Positions 20,247-31,224 of a stretch of DNA of 64,000 bases are shown here, piece by piece. The notes under the pieces were generated by a model. That model made no database searches. It was not told the DNA's origin and saw nothing but the letters and a program-made list of their open reading frames with translations. The first letter of the stretch is position 1. Each line of letters begins with the position of its first letter. Location of the stretch: assembly GCA_036389335.1 (NCBI GenBank), contig DASVQC010000072.1, positions 1 through 64,000 of the forward strand, written 5' to 3'. Source of the stretch: JAIVGV01 sp036389335. GTDB lineage: Bacteria > Acidobacteriota > Blastocatellia > Pyrinomonadales > Pyrinomonadaceae. The position numbers were made by a program, and so were the translations under genes.

Positions 20247-22442
20247 ATGAGATGCCTCACCATGCGACTCTCCGCCACGCGTCTTTTTTCTCTCGCCTGC
20301 CTGTTAATCCTCGCCGCCGCAGCCGCGCCCGACGATGCAGCGCGCCCGCAAGACCTCGACGACGTGACCATCAGCGGTCGCGTCGCGGACGCCGCCGGCG
20401 CGGCCCTCGTCGGCGCGAAAGTCACGGCGACTCTCACGACGACCGGCGCGGCGCGCACGGCGGCGACCGACGCCGAGGGCCGCTACCGCATCGTCGAACT
20501 CGCGCCGGGCGAGTACACGGTGCGCGCGACGTCGGACGGCTTCGCGGTCGAGGAGCGCGCGGGCCTCGCGGCGGTCGCGGGGCGCGGCGTGCGGCTCGAC
20601 TTCACGCTGCGCCCGGCGGGCGTCGCCGCCGAAGCGTCGGTCACGGCTGACGCGACCGCGCCCGCCGTCGACACTTCGCGCACCGTCGTGGGCGGCACGC
20701 TCACGCGCCGCGAGATCGAGGAGCTGCCCGTCTTCACGCGCTCGCCGCTCGATCTCGTCTTCACGCTGCCGGGCGTGACCGAGGAGCCGCTCTCCGTGCG
20801 CGACGCCGCCGAAGACGCGGACGCGAACTCACGATCAGCCGCGCGCAGAAGCTCCACGCCCGAGGAGGCGGGCACGTTCGCGCTCGCGGGCGGGGCCGCC
20901 TACTCCAACAACCTGACCATCGACGGGCTCGACAACAACGACGACCGCTCGGCGCGCGAGCGTTTCCAGCCCTCGCTCGAAGCGGTCGAAGAGGTGCAGG
21001 TCATCACCAACCAGTTCTCCGCCGAGTACGGTCGCGCCTCCGGCGGTCGCGTCAACCTGCGCACGCGCGCGGGCTCGAACCGCTTCCGCGGTCGCGCCTT
21101 CTACTTCTTCCGCGACGAGGCCCTCGACGCGAACACTTTCTTCAACAACGCGCGCGGCCTCGCCCGACTCCCGCTCCAACAGCACGACCCCGGCTTCACC
21201 TTCGGCGGTCGCCTCCGCCCGAAGCGCACCTTCTTCTTCGCCTCCTACGAGTACGACACGACGCTCGACTCGACCCTCGTCGACACGCTCGTGCCCGTAC
21301 TGTCGAACCCGCTGTTCATCCTGCCGCAGCCCGCCACGCCCGCGGGCCGCCGCGCCGAACGTCCGTCGTCGTCGGCGGCGAACGCCCCCGCCGACCTCGC
21401 GCCTTTCGTCGCGGGCGTCAGCACGCCGCAGCGCAGCCACAGCCTGACCGCGCGCCTCGATCACAATTTTACCGAGACGCACAACGGCGCGTGGCTCTAC
21501 CAGCTCGGGCGCTCGAAAAACCTGCGGCAGTTCGGCGGCGGATCGCGCCTCGCCGAGTCCCTACAGGGCCGCACGCGCGACACGGACGCCGTCGCCTACA
21601 CCGACAACTCCGTCCTCGGCGCGCGCGCCGTCAACCAACTGCGCGCGCAGGTCTCGCGCCTCTCGCCCGCGATCAAAACTGACGCCGCGTCGCGCCCCGT
21701 CGTGCTCATCACGATCAACGATCCGCTCCCTTCGGGCGATCCCTCCAACCGTTCGGGCACGCTCGTCGCCGGCTCCTCCAGCGCCGGCGCGAGCGACCGG
21801 CGGGAGGCGCGCGCGCAGTTGCAGGACACGCTCACGCTCCTTCGCGGCGCGCACACGCTCAAGCTCGGCGCAGACTTCCAGCTCGTCCGCGCGACCTTCG
21901 TCGATCTCACGGACGCGACCGGAACGTTCAGCTTCGCGAGCGCGGGCGATTTTCTCGCGGGCGCGCCCTCGCGCTTCCGCCGGCGGTTCCAGACCGAGTC
22001 GCGCCAGCGCAACGTCTACACCGGAATCTTTTTTCAGGACGAGTGGCGCGCGCGCCCGAACCTCGTCTTGAGCTTCGGGCTGCGGCACGACGACGAGACG
22101 ATCATCCGCGATAGGAACAACTTCGCGCCCCGCCTCGCCGCCGCATACGACCCTTTCGGCACGGGCAAAACCGTCGTCCGCCTCGGCGCGGGAGTCTTCT
22201 ACAACCGCGCCCTGCTGCGTACCGTGGACGACTTCACGCTCGGCCAGAGCAGGCTCGTCTTCGACACGAACGACCTGCGCGACGCGGCGACGGGCCGCGC
22301 CTTGACCGACGCCCAGCGCCGCGCCTTCATCTCGTCGCACCTGCGCTTCCCCGAAACGCCCGACGCCGACTCGCCGCTCGTCCGACAGTTCGCCGCCTCG
22401 CAGGCCGACTTGACCCTTCAAGAACTACTTGGCAGAATTTAA
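20247..22442 (+). pseudogene. Oar-like TonB-dependent receptor, truncated by the transposon end
   Basis: An outer-membrane receptor interrupted after about 721 residues of its own sequence. It has a signal peptide (1-27), a carboxypeptidase-regulatory Ig-like domain (about 43-110), a plug domain containing NNLTIDGLDNNDD and the first part of the beta-barrel. Intact relatives usually exceed 1,000 residues, so the last third or more is missing. From about 22,411 the reading frame enters the repeat-rich transposon end and stops at 22,442. The remaining 3' part may lie beyond the far end of the element, outside the window. AAGGAG lies 8 bases before the ATG. Receptors of this family are common in Acidobacteriota and import large substrates such as glycans. 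Confidence 0.85.
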
Positions 22443-22557
22443 CCTCTTCTTGGCAGAGCGAGGAGGTCGAAATCTCGGCAAAATTAGATATTGGCGAAAA
22501 GTGATTTAAGAACTTGTTGGCAGAAAGTGCGATATTTAAGAACTTCTTGGCAGATAG
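22420..22557 (+). repeat. TnsB-binding-site-like direct repeats at the left end
   Basis: Core TTGGCAGA occurs at 22,429, 22,450, 22,517 and 22,547, the last two within TTTAAGAACTTSTTGGCAGA. Weaker copies occur at 22,475 (TCGGCAAA) and 22,491 (TTGGCGAA). Spacing is 16-30 bases when the weak copies are counted. All point inward, as TnsB sites do in Tn7-type ends. Confidence 0.75.
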
Positions 22558-22763
22558 TTCAAGATGAAATAACCCAACAACTAGGTCGGCATGGTCGAGC
22601 ATTACTAAGAACTTCCAATATCGTCTGTGAATGATCCAGCCAAACGACCTGTTTACAGAATTATCTTGCACCTAAGATTAGGATTGAGTTTTGCACCAGA
22701 TAAAGGTAAAAGTCGCCCGTGGTAATAATCCTCGGCCTCAGAATCCCATCCGGAGGATGAACT
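22558..22763. other. Non-coding left-end leader
   Basis: No gene seen. A half box (AAGAACTTCC) is near 22,607. The stretch 22,656-22,682 (AGAATTATCTTGCACCTAA followed by a small CCTAA/TTAGG hairpin) is nearly repeated at about 62,030, upstream of tnsAB. A GGAGGATGAACT ribosome site ends the region. Confidence 0.5.
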
Positions 22764-24320
22764 ATGGGATGGCGATTTAGACTAGATCACGCAAACATCA
22801 TCGCCTATATCACTGTTCCGACTCAGCGGAAGCCGCCTAGACTCACCGGGTGGCAGTTGCGTGAGTTCCTAGGATCGTTACAGGGAGAATACAGGGAGCG
22901 CCCGCCAATCTTCTCATCAGACCCTGAGTGGGTTCACGAAGTGACGCGGATTGCACGACGTGCTTCAGAAAGACTTAATTCTCTTAATTTGGATGAGTCC
23001 TCATTTCTCGGTGATGAAATCGTAGTTGACGTGCTCGCGGAACTTCGCCAAGCTTTCGGCCATTACGATATATACGGTCTCCCGGTTGGGACATGGGAGA
23101 ACAAAGAGTCGCTTAACGCGTTTGCAGAACACGCGGCGTACTCTTCCGGGCATCATGGCCTCTTCCTGATTCCTGACTTTCCTAGCAGCGATGAGACTAT
23201 CGAAATGTTCGATCCTTCACCCGTCGCCAAAAAGTTAACGGCACGCCCGGACTTATGGCCCGGGATGCTCTTTTGGGTCGAGACCGGGGAAGCCGCCTTC
23301 GTCCCGCTCGAAGCGGCGCAGCGTCTTCTTCAGGAATTTCTGGAGATGACGGCTCGTGGCCGATACTTACGGGTTAGCCCCGCCAGACTGCTGGAAGAAT
23401 TCGACTCACAAGTCGAATATCCTGATGTCAAACGCTTTCTTCACTTGAGCGACCTTCACTTTGGGACTACTCATGCCCTCCAGAACCAAGCCTACCTATC
23501 AGCTCACTTGAGAACAAAGCTCAACAACTTTCACAGAGTTATCGTTACCGGTGACTTGTTTGAAAACCCCAAGAAGACGGACGCTCTTGCATTCAGAAAC
23601 TTTCGGGCTGATCTGGAGGCTTCGACAGGGAAAGAGTTGATCGTCATCCCGGGCAACCACGATCAGAAAATCCGCGGCAACACCTTCCTAGGCTTCGGCC
23701 GTAAGCTGAAAGAGCTTACCAAACTTGAGTGGTCAAGCCTTGTCATAGACGACGAACTACAGTGCATCTTCTACTGTTTCGACACCTCCCGCGACGCCCA
23801 ACAGTACGCCCGCGGAAAGATCACAAGGGAGCAGATGATCGAGGTCGCGACGCTCTTTGAAACGAAGTTGGTCAAGAAGCCAGCACTCAAAGACTACCTA
23901 TCCGTGGCCCTGATTCACCACCACCCTTATTCATTTGAAACGCGGACGGAAACTCCGCTCCAGAAGGGGCTCAAGGCATTCGGCTTATCTGACGAAAACT
24001 TTCTGAAAATGGAAGGGGCGGACGAGTTTCTGAGTTGGTGTGTAGGCCGCCGCGTATCGCTGGTTCTTCACGGGCATAAACATATTCCAAGGCATGTCAA
24101 AGATCGTATCAAGTGGACGCATGGCAAGGGGGCAGATTGGAGAGAGGTTACTGCGGTGGGATGCGGTACGTCTTTGGGCGCAGAAGGTATGCCTTTATCT
24201 TACAACATTCTTGAATGGTCGCCGGCGTCTCGGAAGTGGAGCGCAGCCTTCTTCTCAGACCCCGGCTTAGGCACTGGCTTTGAAGAGATATTCGTGGCCT
24301 TGCACTCGGCCTCTGCCTAA
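22764..24320 (+). CDS. Metallophosphoesterase with unknown N-terminal domain
   Basis: A 518-residue protein, first gene inside the transposon end. Residues 1-220 match nothing I recognise. From about 225 a calcineurin-like domain shows SDLHFG, TGDLF, PGNHDQ, IHHHP and GHKH, giving the full two-metal ligand set. Such domains cleave phosphodiesters in nucleotides, nucleic acids or phosphoproteins; in conflict systems they can act as effectors or nucleases. The start is strongly supported by GGAGGATGAACT before the ATG. It converges on an unrelated metallophosphoesterase at 24,603. No signal peptide, so cytoplasmic. Confidence 0.75.
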   Translation: MGWRFRLDHANIIAYITVPTQRKPPRLTGWQLREFLGSLQGEYRERPPIFSSDPEWVHEVTRIARRASERLNSLNLDESSFLGDEIVVDVLAELRQAFGHYDIYGLPVGTWENKESLNAFAEHAAYSSGHHGLFLIPDFPSSDETIEMFDPSPVAKKLTARPDLWPGMLFWVETGEAAFVPLEAAQRLLQEFLEMTARGRYLRVSPARLLEEFDSQVEYPDVKRFLHLSDLHFGTTHALQNQAYLSAHLRTKLNNFHRVIVTGDLFENPKKTDALAFRNFRADLEASTGKELIVIPGNHDQKIRGNTFLGFGRKLKELTKLEWSSLVIDDELQCIFYCFDTSRDAQQYARGKITREQMIEVATLFETKLVKKPALKDYLSVALIHHHPYSFETRTETPLQKGLKAFGLSDENFLKMEGADEFLSWCVGRRVSLVLHGHKHIPRHVKDRIKWTHGKGADWREVTAVGCGTSLGAEGMPLSYNILEWSPASRKWSAAFFSDPGLGTGFEEIFVALHSASA

Positions 24321-24351
24321 CCCGGATCTACAACGGCGCTTAAATATCTTT

Positions 24352-24510
24352 CTATGATCCCGAGCCGTCTTCATTGGTAGTGCTTGCCTGCTCGCTCAGA
24401 TTCATCCCTTCGCGAGCAAGCTCTATTATGGTTTTAGCATCATTCTCGATAGCCACCTTTCGAGCCTTAAATAGAACTGTGCTTCCTGATACTTCTACTG
24501 CGGACCCCAT
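24352..24510 (-). CDS. Possible 52-residue small protein
   Basis: An ATG at 24,510 opens a 52-residue frame (MGSAVEVSGS...) ending at 24,352. It has a plausible amphipathic centre (KTIIELAREGMNL) and sits 92 bases downstream of, and on the same strand as, the phosphoesterase operon. Its ribosome binding site is weak. The stretch 24,321-24,602 otherwise looks empty. No family recognised; possibly a small partner of the operon or chance. Confidence 0.35.
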   Translation of the reverse strand: MGSAVEVSGSTVLFKARKVAIENDAKTIIELAREGMNLSEQASTTNEDGSGS

Positions 24511-24602
24511 ATTGCTTTGTTAGTCTCTTGAGAGTGAGGGCAGTGCGGAGCCGAAATCTTGAGCCTGTTTATGAGTCGTTCGGCAGTGTCGCGCGCAGTT
24601 AT

Positions 24603-26006
24603 TTATCTGGAAGGTTGCTTCAGCGGCTTCGGTAAAGACCATCGAGCGCCTTGCTTCTCTTCGTAGCAAATTTTGTCCCCCCGAAGCTTGTCTCTTGGGT
24701 CCTGTTCGATACGAATGTAGTTTAGTTGATATGGAAAATCCTTTTCCTGTTTGAGATCCTCTAATGTGAGGTTGGGCACGTCCTTTATATTTACAAATCT
24801 AGTCCAAGAACCAGGGTTGAAATAACCCCCATCCCATTTACCATCCGGTCCACGCCACTCATCCGGCTGATGAGTGTGACCGCAAACCACGACTTCTGTC
24901 AGTGAGCCAATCAACCGTGACTCTGCCTTTTCCCTTAATATCTCTTTATCCTTAGCTATTCCCGAACGAATGATTGATAGAGTTCTATCTTTCCTTCGCC
25001 CGATTCCGAGAGTAGCAGATGTCGATAAATTAAAGACAGGTAACCAGACGTCTGGAGATAGCTTCAAGATTACGTCCTGTAAAAAATCAAATAATTCGTC
25101 CTCTGTACGCAATTTCTCTCTTGCCTTTTTCGGGGTCATCTTCCTATTTCCCATCCTATGGTATAAATCACTAATTTGCTCGGCGAACTGATCATTAGAC
25201 ACTACTTTGTCGAGAATAACTGTCCCAAAGTTGCTGATTTCTTTTGAATCCTGCCCCTTTACGCCGAGAGATGCTACCGGGTGGCGTCCCGCGAATTTCG
25301 ATAACATCCAGAGCGCTGTCTTAAAACCTCCTTGGGGTTCCTTATAAATAAGTTTCGCCAGCGTCGTTATCGGCTTAACGTTATCGGCAAAATGGTATTT
25401 TGAATCCAACCAGTTTACGAACTTCACCATAAACAGTGTGCCCGGGCACATTTCAAGCCGAGCAGTGCCTTTAGGCCCTTTTAAAATCGGATTCCTCCAC
25501 TTTTTGAACTTGTTAGCGGGATCAAATTGATGCCCGTGACCGATCAATAACCGTCCGTTATAGCGTGAGTGCCAATCCTCGCCCAGGCCGAATCCAACCG
25601 GACCAGCGGCTTTCCTAATATCCCTCTGTACATGCGGCCAGTAGAGATCAACATCGTGGTTGCCAGCTGCAAGTGTCACCTGATTGCCCCTGTCTTGGAA
25701 TTCACGCAGGGCCAAAAAGATATTCTCATGTCCTGATAGAATGGCCGAAAGTTTCTCTACGGACTCGTTTTCGGAACACCAGTATTTAGCGGACCCCAAA
25801 CTGTAAACATCTGGCCTAACCTGCGCGAACTCTAGGAAATCCCCATTAATGAATAGCTCCACCCTTCCGTCCTTACTTTCAGGAATGCCGCTTGAAATAA
25901 ATTTGCTGAATTGCTCCTTATGATACACATGATCATCTCCAGGGTCAGACTTACCGCCTCCCAAATGTAAGTCACTGACTATGATGGTGATTTGCTTTTG
26001 TATCAT
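24603..26006 (-). CDS. Metallophosphoesterase in the GroEL-CHAT operon
   Basis: Using the ATG at 26,006 the protein has 467 residues. An earlier start at 26,069 would overlap the upstream CHAT gene and adds an implausible leader. Calcineurin-type motifs run through it: SDLHLGGG near the start, NGDFLEF, AGNHDVD, GHGHQFD and CGHTHQPDEW. A helical insertion of about 150 residues lies between the third and last motifs. The gene follows CHAT after only 7 bases, so the two are probably translated together. It may be the effector or a substrate of the adjacent protease, but that is inference. The first metallophosphoesterase of the window (22,764) faces it and is not closely similar. Confidence 0.75.
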   Translation of the reverse strand: MIQKQITIIVSDLHLGGGKSDPGDDHVYHKEQFSKFISSGIPESKDGRVELFINGDFLEFAQVRPDVYSLGSAKYWCSENESVEKLSAILSGHENIFLALREFQDRGNQVTLAAGNHDVDLYWPHVQRDIRKAAGPVGFGLGEDWHSRYNGRLLIGHGHQFDPANKFKKWRNPILKGPKGTARLEMCPGTLFMVKFVNWLDSKYHFADNVKPITTLAKLIYKEPQGGFKTALWMLSKFAGRHPVASLGVKGQDSKEISNFGTVILDKVVSNDQFAEQISDLYHRMGNRKMTPKKAREKLRTEDELFDFLQDVILKLSPDVWLPVFNLSTSATLGIGRRKDRTLSIIRSGIAKDKEILREKAESRLIGSLTEVVVCGHTHQPDEWRGPDGKWDGGYFNPGSWTRFVNIKDVPNLTLEDLKQEKDFPYQLNYIRIEQDPRDKLRGDKICYEEKQGARWSLPKPLKQPSR

Positions 26007-26013
26007 TAGATAC

Positions 26014-27218
26014 CTACGAGCTTGGGGCTTTAACGTGGCTGGGGCACTGAAGTACATAAAACAGGCCAAGAGGATTGTTTTGCGCTGAGAGTTCTCTACG
26101 CAGACGAAGGAGGACCTCTCCGATTGTTTCGTCGCCTTTGAGGTAATTCTGGATCATTTGTTGGCCAAAAGCGCAGGCGAATGTCGCGGGCATCGGCAAC
26201 GTAGTGCCGATCACTCCGAGCGCCCTCCTCTTAATCAACTGGGCATGAAATGTCGAGAAAGATAGAGGCGAATACGCTCCCGAACTACATGAGTTTAGGA
26301 TTACGATAGGGCCTCGAAGATATTTATTACTACCGTAATCAAAGAAAGCTGGTTCAATAACATCGTCTTGATCTAATTCGAGTTGCTCCCCGCCTCCTTT
26401 CTCATACGGATCGTCACTTTTGCCGTGACAATAGAGGTAAATAATATTGGCCGCGGTGTCGGAAAGAAGCATTCTCTTGATTGCTTCTCCATTCATATTG
26501 AGTTCGCCTATTTTTTTCCTGCGGAGATGACTGTTAAAAAAGCTCTTATGCTTTTTAACAGGCTTATACTGAAGCCCCTCAAATAGCCCATCAATGGTCG
26601 GATTCACATTAAGACTGACAAAACTTCGACCGCTTTCATGTTCCTCAACCGGAGGGACTCCTGATGACCCGTTCCGCGGTGATATAAAATACTCGATAAT
26701 GAAACGGTTGCCCCACATCTTCTCCGGGACGATCTTAATGCCAGATTTTATACCTTTGGGTAGTCCAGTGTTGAACTCGTAGGGGTATAAAATCTCCCAC
26801 GGCAGCAGCGCACAGTCTGTCTCAATAGAGATACTGCTTCCAGGCGGCAAGTCGTTTATCTTTTTTATGTACGGGCCTAATTCAGGCTCACTTATTAACT
26901 GTTTGTAGAGTGCAGCACCTTCACTTACCACTGTTTCAGTGAAGCCCTTGAATATTTCGTAAGAGACGCCGGGAGAGGGCGCAAGTGGGTCGCTCAATTC
27001 CGACCAGATACCCCGCGTCGCTATATCGCTTAACTTATCCCTAATTTTAAGAAATTTATCCCCTAACATCCCTAAATGGATGTTCAATTTCAAGGCGGGC
27101 TTAGAACGCTCAAGGGTTTTATTATTTTTATAGTGTGCCCTGAGCTCAGCCCCCTCCGCCCAGATGGTGAGGTTGGCGGTACGCAAAGGTGGTAAGGCCC
27201 TTCGTTCTGTCGCTTCGC

Positions 27219-27222
<4 letters not shown>
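26014..27222 (-). CDS. CHAT-domain caspase-like protease
   Basis: A 402-residue protein. The C-terminal half carries the caspase-fold CHAT signature: His266 in IYLYCHGK and Cys312 in ILNSCSSG, with a shortened motif between. The N-terminal 200 residues contain alpha/beta elements (LLPWEILYP near 139-147) that many CHAT proteins show and that probably form a pseudo-caspase lobe. CHAT proteases are activated by partners in bacterial and eukaryotic suicide or immunity pathways, e.g. the Csx29 (TPR-CHAT) protease of type III-E CRISPR systems. Its ATG overlaps the TGA of the GroEL-fusion gene (ATGA), a tight coupling that suggests the chaperonin chimera is its regulator or client sensor. Confidence 0.8.
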
Positions 27223-29669
<2,447 letters not shown>

Positions 29670-29927
29670 TTAAGCCTCCCGCGAAAATTCAATATCAGTT
29701 TTGTAATAATCCGGTTATTCGGACATCACTGTGTATACAGTGAAACATGATTCCACTCTAGGACACCCTCACAAATGAAAACAACCAGCAGCAAATATGT
29801 AAGGACTATTTGGGCAAGTTTTTTAGCTTTCATATAATTTACACTTGGCTTGGGAAATAACGACGTAGTACCTCCATGAGGCGGCAATCACCTGCGGATG
29901 TTCATATCCCCTGTTTAAGCCGCCTAC
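29670..29927. other. Upstream region of the GroEL chimera
   Basis: No gene. CACTGTGTATACAGTG at 29,727-29,742 has 6-base inverted arms and a TGTATACA core, and may be an operator for the minus-strand groEL transcript. No CIRCE element (TTAGCACTC-N9-GAGTGCTAA) was found. Confidence 0.4.
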
Positions 29928-30911
29928 TCAGAAGTGGTGCTTGGCAGCCCACTTCTCAAGGGTGATGAAGCCGCCGCTGTCGAAGACTTCGATCCCGTAG
30001 ACTGGATGCACCTCCCACGAGGAGCGCCTCCTCGGCCCGGCGCAGGGGCGCGGGCGGTGGCTGCCGTCGAAGAAGAGCTGCCCCGTGACCCTGATGCGCA
30101 GCCCGACGACCGGCAGCGGGTTCGCCACGAACTTCTTAGTGTTGGCGTTGGAGTCGAACCTGTCCCACAAGTCCGGGCGGGAGTGCGGGATGATCTCTGC
30201 CGTCACGCTGTCGCACTCGTCGGCGTTGATGATGTCCGATGTCTCGACCAGCGCGATGTGGATGTCGTTAAAGTCCAGCGCCGGGTTGTTGCAGTTGACC
30301 CCCTCGCCCTTGAACCCGAGCGGGAACGTGTCGTCGTGCTTCGCCTCGAAGACGAAGCCCTCATAGGTGACGAGCGCCCCCTCGCTCAACGTGATCGGGT
30401 TGCCCTTCGCGTCCACCGTCTCCAAGTTATGGAGCTTCGGGCGATCCTTCCGCAGCGGCGGCTTGTTGCCCACGCCGTAGGTGAGCTGCTTCTTCTTAAC
30501 CAGCGCGTCCACATCCTTTTGTAAGTTGTCTATGGTGGCGACGCCGATCTTTACAGGCGTACCCATGGCGCAGTAGTTGTTCTTGATCTCGTTCTGCAAC
30601 AGGCTGCCGTCGCCGCTGTGGCAGTTGCCTTGGAGCGGGCACTGCTGGTCGATGGGGTGATCCGCCGGAGTCACCCCGCTCTTAAACGGCAGGGCGCACT
30701 GGGAGACGAACGGCTGCGCGGGGCACTTGGGTTTGGGCTTACTCGCCCGCGCGCCGCGCGCCGGAGCCCGTCCCCGCCGCGCCCTGCTGTTATTGCTCGG
30801 CGGCGAGGCAGAGGCGGCAGCATCAAGCGTTGGTAGGGAGGCTGCCGATAAGGCGAACCCGATCACTCCTGCGAAAGCGGCGGAGAGGACGCGGAGGGCG
30901 AGTCTGCTCAT
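29928..30911 (-). CDS. Secreted protein of unknown function
   Basis: From the ATG at 30,911, behind a good GGAGG, the product has 327 residues. The upstream ATG at 31,004 lacks such support. It begins with a signal peptide (MSRLALRVLSAAFAGVIGFAL), then a Ser/Arg/Pro linker and a domain with eight or more cysteines (residues about 60-320), likely disulfide-bonded outside the membrane. Repeated beta-strand-like segments (LVTYEGFVFEA, GLRIRVTGQLFF, WEVHPVYGIEVF) resemble OB-type beta barrels, but no family is certain. It lies upstream of the GroEL gene on the same strand, separated by 258 bases, so it is probably a separate unit. Confidence 0.6.
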   Translation of the reverse strand: MSRLALRVLSAAFAGVIGFALSAASLPTLDAAASASPPSNNSRARRGRAPARGARASKPKPKCPAQPFVSQCALPFKSGVTPADHPIDQQCPLQGNCHSGDGSLLQNEIKNNYCAMGTPVKIGVATIDNLQKDVDALVKKKQLTYGVGNKPPLRKDRPKLHNLETVDAKGNPITLSEGALVTYEGFVFEAKHDDTFPLGFKGEGVNCNNPALDFNDIHIALVETSDIINADECDSVTAEIIPHSRPDLWDRFDSNANTKKFVANPLPVVGLRIRVTGQLFFDGSHRPRPCAGPRRRSSWEVHPVYGIEVFDSGGFITLEKWAAKHHF

Positions 30912-31224
30912 GGGGCCTCCATAGAGCGAGGGGCGAGTTGTGACCCTTGGATCGTGAGGCCGGCGGTAGGACCCGTCAGCAAGGTGCGAAGCACGACGGC
31001 ACAATATATCGGGGGGCAGTGCTTGTCAATAGAGAGGAAAGAAAGAGGAGGATGGTATAAGCGGTTCTTCTCGCATTGAAGAACATCAGCCGGAGGTGGA
31101 CAATGCCGATCCCGAACTGAAGTGAGGCGTTAAATCAGTTCGCCATCCTGTTCGACGAGAGAGTCCTCCCCGGGCCTTTATCTGAGGGCATTGAAGCGGG
31201 CGTTTCCATGATAGGTGATTGGTG
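30912..31224. other. Intergenic stretch, no gene seen
   Basis: Between the secreted-protein start and the end of the kinase-FtsK gene. Small frames here are unconvincing. It presumably carries the promoter of the secreted protein; no clear -35/-10 pair was recognised. Confidence 0.4.

Noticed and set aside
22656..22690. CRISPR-repeat-like sequence at the left end
   Set aside because: Only one distant near-copy exists and no spacers or cas genes were seen, so an array is not supported.
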